Made by a program: the position numbers and the translations under genes
In this document: piece after piece, positions 58,120 to 64,000 of the stretch
Layout: every line of letters starts with the position of its first letter
Position numbering within the stretch: the first letter of the stretch is position 1
DNA from: Sesamum alatum
Lineage: Eukaryota; Streptophyta; Magnoliopsida; Lamiales; Pedaliaceae
NCBI GenBank assembly: GCA_034509735.1
Contig: JACGWO010000011.1
Location: 23,420,979 to 23,484,978, forward strand
Reading direction: 5' to 3'
Length of the DNA stretch: 64,000 bases
The notes under the pieces: model-generated
The model's input: the letters and a program-made list of their open reading frames with translations, nothing else
Database searches by the model: none
What the model was told of the DNA's origin: nothing

Positions 58120-60894
58120 TGTTTAGAATGGGAATCCAATCTAGAGCAGCCTATCTATTGTTGCATGCTTTTTCAGTTCATTCTCTATTCTGTTTGAGTT
58201 TAATTGCTTGAGCACGACACTTTTCGTGTAGTTGTGTGTACTATTTAGGACCATGCAAATGGAATTCAAAACTTTCTTGGATGGACATATTTATTCTAAG
58301 TGAATGGACCTTGATAGGCAACTTTACCCCTAATATCCTGTGTAGAAACAAATCTTAAAGAGTTCTTTTTTCCTCTTTTTAAATGTGACTAGGGTGGCTA
58401 ACGGGGTTTGTTATGTCACTTTGAACGTACTTTCCGATTTGCAATTCAGCCATCAAACTCTTGAACAGTTAGAGATCCTGAGTGCACATAGCATTTATAA
58501 CAGAACTTAACTGTCAATGCAAGTATATACATGCTCTTGTTTGCTTTTAATTATCACTAATAGTTGCAAACGCGGTTCCTACGAGCATGTAATTGTGAGA
58601 TTATTTAAAAACAATGAAATTATTATTCTGTCCAAAATCTGTTTTTAAGACATGAATGAATTTAAGGATAAATTTGAATATTCACGAGTTATTACGATAA
58701 AAGTTTAATGAAACAATGGTAGCCTTGTATCTAGTTAGAACTGCAGGTTGTACTGATATAAAGATCAATTTATGAAGAGGCTAGAAACTTGGATGAGTTC
58801 TATGTGCTCTGCTGCCAAAAATATGAGGAGCCACTGCAAGTGATGAATAAGTTCAAGTTTCAGGCAGACAGGTTTAGAGTCTGACACGTGTTTGCTGAAG
58901 AAATCCATATGTTACTTTTTAAAATCATTATGGGCTCCTTTTGGCTTTTAGAATATGTTGTTGCTGCACTGTCCAACATTTCTGTTGATTTATCAGTCTC
59001 CAGTTAATTCAATTCCTCATCATTCAAGGCATTAAATCCAGAATATAAAGACAAATACTAAGAAATTATATTGCCAGATTGTCGTAGCTAAGCTTGTCAA
59101 TGATTAGTATATTATCCTACTCGTACTCAAAAAACCACTTTCATACCTATTCACAGTCTCTTCTCAATGGACGGAAGATCCTACCCTATTTTAGATGCAT
59201 GAAATTAAATAACTGGATATGGATAGGGTCTAATACTCTAAAATACCATAGGTATCGATATAGTCTAAGTTCCAAAATATTGATTTATTCATTAATTTTA
59301 AATTATTGAATAAGTAAACTTTTAGTAAATCAATCGCTAATTTACTTAATATCTAAAAAGAATTAAATAGTATATAATCATTTCATTACATGTCTTATTT
59401 GTATGATTACATATTGAAATTTCGACCAAATATGTGAGAGTTTTTCATATTAATCAAATTAGTCAAAACTTGACAGTTTAGGAAATAAAAAGAATACTTA
59501 TGAACGAAAATTGAATTAGTTAAATTTGACTAATACATGGAATAAATAAAGTTTTTTTGAACTCAAATTGATCAAAAATCATCAAATCAAAGTTGAATGC
59601 AAATGCTTCAAATGGATACTTAAGATATTTAAATGAAAGTTAGATATATTATACTTAATTTCATTTACTTTTATCAACTCTTACGTTTTCATTCTTATTT
59701 TGAACTTATCTCCATTTCATAAATTAATATTATTGGTCCATCATTTGGATAAGTTTAAGATTCTTGTTTAAAATTTTAATTAATTAATACCGTTCCATCA
59801 TTTGGACAAAATCAAGTTCGTTATTTAAATTTCAGTGATGATCAATTTGCACCTATTGAAAATTTAAGTAATTAGTTCTATTTTACCGATCGACTGGTCA
59901 TGAAATACTATTTATAATTAATTCAATAACGTATATCGTTGACTTGGATGTAAATTTAATGATTTTGAAACATATTGGGAAAAAAAATTATATGGGTCTC
60001 AAATGTGTAAAATTCAAACTCTACTCAATTTTATGGGTATAATTTGGATAAGACCCAATAGATATTTTACAGGGTAGGATAGGAAAAATGACTACGAGTA
60101 TTAGATGGGTCCGAATCTTGATAGGTGATACGCACCCGTTGGTAGGCCTGGCTCGTAGCCCTGCTATCTTTGCTAATTTTAAGTTCTCTTCAAGTCTTCA
60201 TTGTATCTGGCACAGGTGCACACACATCTATGGCATAATTAGCAGGATATCAAGCTCCCTCCATTGCAGTTTCAACCACTAATCTCCTGGTCAACCTTTG
60301 GAGGTATACAATCAATCAAAAAATTATTATTCAAATCAGGTTTGACCAAATTAAATCAATCACAAAATAAGTTTGATAAACCATTAATTATTTTTTTTAA
60401 ACTATATATTAATTACATGATAAGAGTATTATACTTGAGACACGACTAAACCCTTTGGTCTAGCCACACACATCACCTAACGGAGATTACACTTCTACCC
60501 CAATATAACCTATCGTCACATCATGCAACATTGGAGCACTTCCAACTCATCATATCCCGATGACACTTAAATAAAGACGTAAATCGTGCATATACGACAT
60601 CGTGGATCCATACAAAATACGTAGAGAGATGTGTGGGCAGTGTGGTGGCGGGCCTTCCGAGTTCCAACTCCGTCACGCCCGCAAATTGCACAATTGCATA
60701 GGTACGGATGCATCCCATTCCACAGACCAATCGTCTTCTCTTCCCTCACTTCAATGCCTTGATCACCTTCCCTTTCCAACCTTCATTCATTCCCCTCCTC
60801 CTACATTACCTTCAATCATAATTAATTCCAATATCCATTCTGATATACGTCCACCAACCTGCTGCAGTCATAGTGTTATTTCACGGCGACTGCC
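58120..60894. other. LHY 3' UTR, then intergenic DNA
   Basis: The first ~250 bp should hold the LHY 3' UTR. The rest is AT-rich with no coding frame. The sequence just before 60895 is a pyrimidine-rich leader of the WAK-like gene. Confidence 0.5.
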
Positions 60895-63499
60895 ATGTCC
60901 CTCGTCCTTCATTTGTTTCTTTTTACTTCATTAATCTTCACCCAATTAATAGCCAAAGAACAAGACCCTCTACCCCACTCTAAGAATCCAAATCAATGCA
61001 CAAGTAAATGCGGCAGCTTTCAAATACCATTCCCATTTTACCTCAATGCTACTTCCTGCCCGACACTTTCAGACGCTTTCCGCCTTTCTTGCGTCAACTC
61101 CTCCTCACTTTTCCTGAACATTGCTTCCGAGAGCTATCGTATACTCCAATTCTTCCCTGACGGAGTATTAGTAGATTTCCCCAACACTTCCGTCTGTCGC
61201 CAGTATAATGACTTAAAGTCGTTCTCCTTCTCCGGCAACGAGTACTTCGGCATCTCCACGGACAATGTGCTAGATTTGTATGACTGTGAGGACTCTTCTC
61301 TGTGCAAAGCAGACTGCGAGAAAACTTCACTAATGCCTGGTTGTGCGGGGCAAGCTGGCGGCTATCCGTCTTGCTGCTATCCGTTGTCCGACCGTAGTGC
61401 CTGGCGCCCAGGTGATAGCTTGTCTGAATTTTCGCAATTCGGGTGCAGAGGATTTTCGTCTTGGATTGTATTGCCCGGAAGCAGAATTGGCAAGCGTGGT
61501 GTGAAGTTGGAATGGGCTGTTCCCAGAAACTCGACCGAAGCCACTTGTGCTGCCGATGCGGACGTCCTCAATGCCACTTCTGTTACAGCCGGCATCAGAT
61601 GCCAATGCCCCGACGGATTTTATGGTGATGGGTTCCCTGTCGGATCTGGATGCCTCAAATGTGAGTCTTACTATGATTTATTTTGAGGGTTTAATGCAAT
61701 TTATTTATGTGATATTGTAAATGAGTAAATCAACAGTAATAATTGAGGAAATTTTAACTCAAATCGAGTTTGGTCGAATCTGAATCGATTATACGACAAG
61801 TATAATATACTTGTTGATTGTTGTACAGCTTAGGAAACATGATTAATCATATAACAAGTGTATACTTTTGTTTTGTGATTGATTCAGTGCATACACTTAT
61901 TTTGTGATTGATTTGGTCTGACCAAATTTGGTTAATTTGAAGTCTATGTTAGGCAAGTGGAAACTCTTATTTTCTCTTGCCCAACTTCTATTACTATTAT
62001 CAATGATATTTTTGCAATATGATTGCACATTCTTCATTTCAATTTTTTGTTTAAATATCGTTTAAACATATCTTGGCCAGCCTGCTTCAAGGATGGAAAG
62101 GAAGTTCGTGGGCTTGATTGTTACCGCCGGAACAACCATGGCAGAAAGAAGACAATAGTTTTAGCTGGTGCGTTGGTGTATATGAATCATAAATTTCCAG
62201 ACACGTACTCTAGATCATAATAGAAATATTTAGAGCTTGTTTGGAAATAATTTCATTTCAAATGTGCTTCTAAACATGCACTTAATTTTAAGAATATAAC
62301 AAAAGTATTAGATCAAGTTGTCACTTGATTATTATCATTGGAACTCTCACGTATTCAAGTGTGAATTTCACAGATCATGCACTTCTTACTGATCAGAAAA
62401 AGCTCACACAAATTGACCTTGTGATGCAGTGGTAATAATCTCAGCTCTGACTGTTGTCTGCTTGACGGCACTTTGTCTTTTGAAACGGCCTATTAGGTCC
62501 GATAAATTTGTCTCCGATCAATCCCGTTGCCAGAGTGCCATCTTGTCTCAGAAAGCTTGTCGGTCCCGGTTATTTACATACCATGAGCTTGAGGAAGCCA
62601 CCAATGGGTTTGAGGACGGCCAGAAAATTGTTGATGGCGCTAAGACAGCACTTTATGCTGGAGTCCTTATTGGGGGATCACATGTAGCTGTACAAAAGAT
62701 TCAGTGTGAGAGTGAAAGAGACCTCATTCGAGTTCTATTCAAAGTCGAAACGTTGTCTGCTCTCTCACATAGAAACCTTGCACGAATTATAGGATGGTCC
62801 ATCGACTCTGGCTACACTCCCCTGGTAGTGTATGAATATCCTCAAAACGGAACGTTTAAGCAGCATTTGATTCGAGCCAGAGATCAGAAGATACCTCTTG
62901 ACTGGTACAGAAGATTGAATGTTGCTGCTGAAACTGCATGCGTTCTCGCGTTCCTCCACCATGAAATTTCACCTCCTATCTTCCACCATGATCTTCAATC
63001 AGGTTGCATCTTTTTAGACGCGGATTTCTCTGTGAAACTTGCCGGTTTTGAGCTACATAATGCTGACCATGAGGAGGTTTATCGTCCAAGTGAAGTGTTT
63101 GAAGGTTCACATTGCAGGAAGAACGACGTTTACAGCCTTGGTGTAGTCCTTCTAGAAATTATCACAGGCAACACAATCGTCAACTTTTCAACAACGGCTT
63201 TGCAAAAGATAAAGAACGGAAAGCTAGAAGAGATTGTGGATCCGAGTCTGTACTATCACGAGCAACCACCGTTTCGGAGGGAGCAGATAGAAATAATCGC
63301 TGACCTTGCAACGAGGTGCTTATTGTTTGGTGCTGATGGAAAACTCGGTATGGCAGACGTTGCGAGGGAGTTGGTGCATATCACAAAAGACAGTGTTGAT
63401 GGAAGTAGTAGAAGGGGACCTGCATTGGAGGAGACCTTTTCCAATTCAAGCTTGCTTCAAATGATATCGATGTCACCAGATTCTATTTACTTGCCTTAA
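60895..63499 (+). CDS. WAK-like receptor with a degenerate kinase domain (predicted pseudokinase)
   Basis: Three exons join in phase: 60895-61660, 62081-62167 and 62430-63499 (640 residues). A signal peptide (1-20) precedes a Cys-rich GUB_WAK-type domain (from CTSKCGSFQIPFPFYLN, 35-51) and a WAK-associated C-terminal region with CQCPDGFYGDGF (about 236-247). One membrane segment (about 281-302) leads to a kinase-like domain opening YHELEEATNGF, as in WAK-like 14/15/20/21-type proteins. The catalytic motifs are lost: no glycine loop (VDGAKTALYAG), VAVQ instead of VAVK (Q373, Lys at the next position), HHDLQSGC instead of HRDLKxxN (470-477), and AGF instead of DFG (489-491). The fold-keeping DVYSLGVVLLEIITG remains. 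The frame is intact, so it looks like a maintained pseudokinase receptor acting through partners at the cell wall interface; that role is inferred. Confidence 0.85.
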
Positions 63500-64000
63500 C
63501 ACATGAACCATTTCGTGTCAAAAGTTGCTAGGAAAATGTTTATTGCAGAACTTCTCAAGTCATATGCTGCTTCCACGATTGTACATCGAGCAAATACACA
63601 AAATTATTTCTGGTTCTATAAGCCATTAACAAAAGGGTACAGTAAGAATTACTCCGCACCATGTTTATATGTGTCTCGGGAATTCTCAACCTGTTTGTTT
63701 GTGTTTTTATTTTTAATTTTCAGTACAAAATATGTGTTTTCAATTTGATATATGTTTTTGTGTGAAATGAGAACATATTTAGATTAATTAGTTAATGATA
63801 TTGTATATTATATTGAACTGTTTTAAAAACTGAAAACTGAAAATAATGAAGGATGTACGACGGAAGCTGATGATGATCTAGCCTTGTGCGTGTATTTTCT
63901 TCATTAAAACAACACATCTCCCTTTTGGTGTCTTGGATTGTGCGTGTAATGTACGTAGCAGAGGTCACTGTCTTTGTCAAGTTTATTTTTCTTTTACGAT
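63500..64000. other. 3' flank of the WAK-like gene
   Basis: AT-rich, probably 3' UTR then intergenic. The 81-codon frame at 63503-63748 has no domain and is not called. Confidence 0.4.

Overview
The window is nuclear DNA of a flowering plant, almost certainly a eudicot. It holds intron-containing genes of plant-specific families separated by nested Ty1-copia, Ty3-gypsy, CACTA and Mutator-like elements. The base composition is AT-rich, with sharp GC-rich islands confined to transposon parts. Nothing here fixes the species.

Four host genes are supported, all on the + strand: an eight-exon MYB-CC (PHR1-like) transcription factor (2684-6443), an intronless NDR1/HIN1-like membrane protein (30860-31555), the circadian clock MYB gene LHY (coding exons 50427-58119, with a spliced leader starting upstream of 49710), and a three-exon WAK-like receptor with a degenerate kinase domain (60895-63499). 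Exon borders were placed by hand from GT/AG sites, reading-frame phase and family motifs, and all phases close.

Layout. 1-2126: the end of a CACTA element, then a 1.3 kb non-autonomous MULE with a 9-bp target duplication and a G-rich core. 2138-6470: the MYB-CC gene, whose introns hold four small DNA transposons. 6470-8587: foldback and LTR-like debris. 8588-27058: a cluster of one related family of about 2-kb Copia LTRs in both orientations, with a nearly complete but broken Copia-1 (10010-18225) and a gag-truncated Copia-2 (20453-24573). 27059-29585: a minus-strand gypsy remnant, probably of the Tat/Retand type. 29586-30859: AT-rich debris. 30860-31555: the NHL gene. 33438-45729: CACTA pieces around a further Copia LTR and a truncated Copia-3, plus a block of about 44-bp tandem repeats. 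46900-48179: a gypsy LTR and a Mutator-type MITE. 49000-58300: LHY. 60895-63499: the WAK-like gene.

The least ordinary signals are: (i) a 48-codon uORF in the LHY leader that opens across a leader intron and stops directly against the LHY start codon; (ii) the WAK-like receptor, which has lost every catalytic kinase motif; (iii) the roughly 2-kb leader of the Copia family, which carries GC-rich islands, a conserved 16-bp inverted repeat bracketing about 400-500 nt, further hairpins, and an LTR hairpin with a compensatory base change; and (iv) two Mutator-type MITEs with clear 10-bp target duplications.
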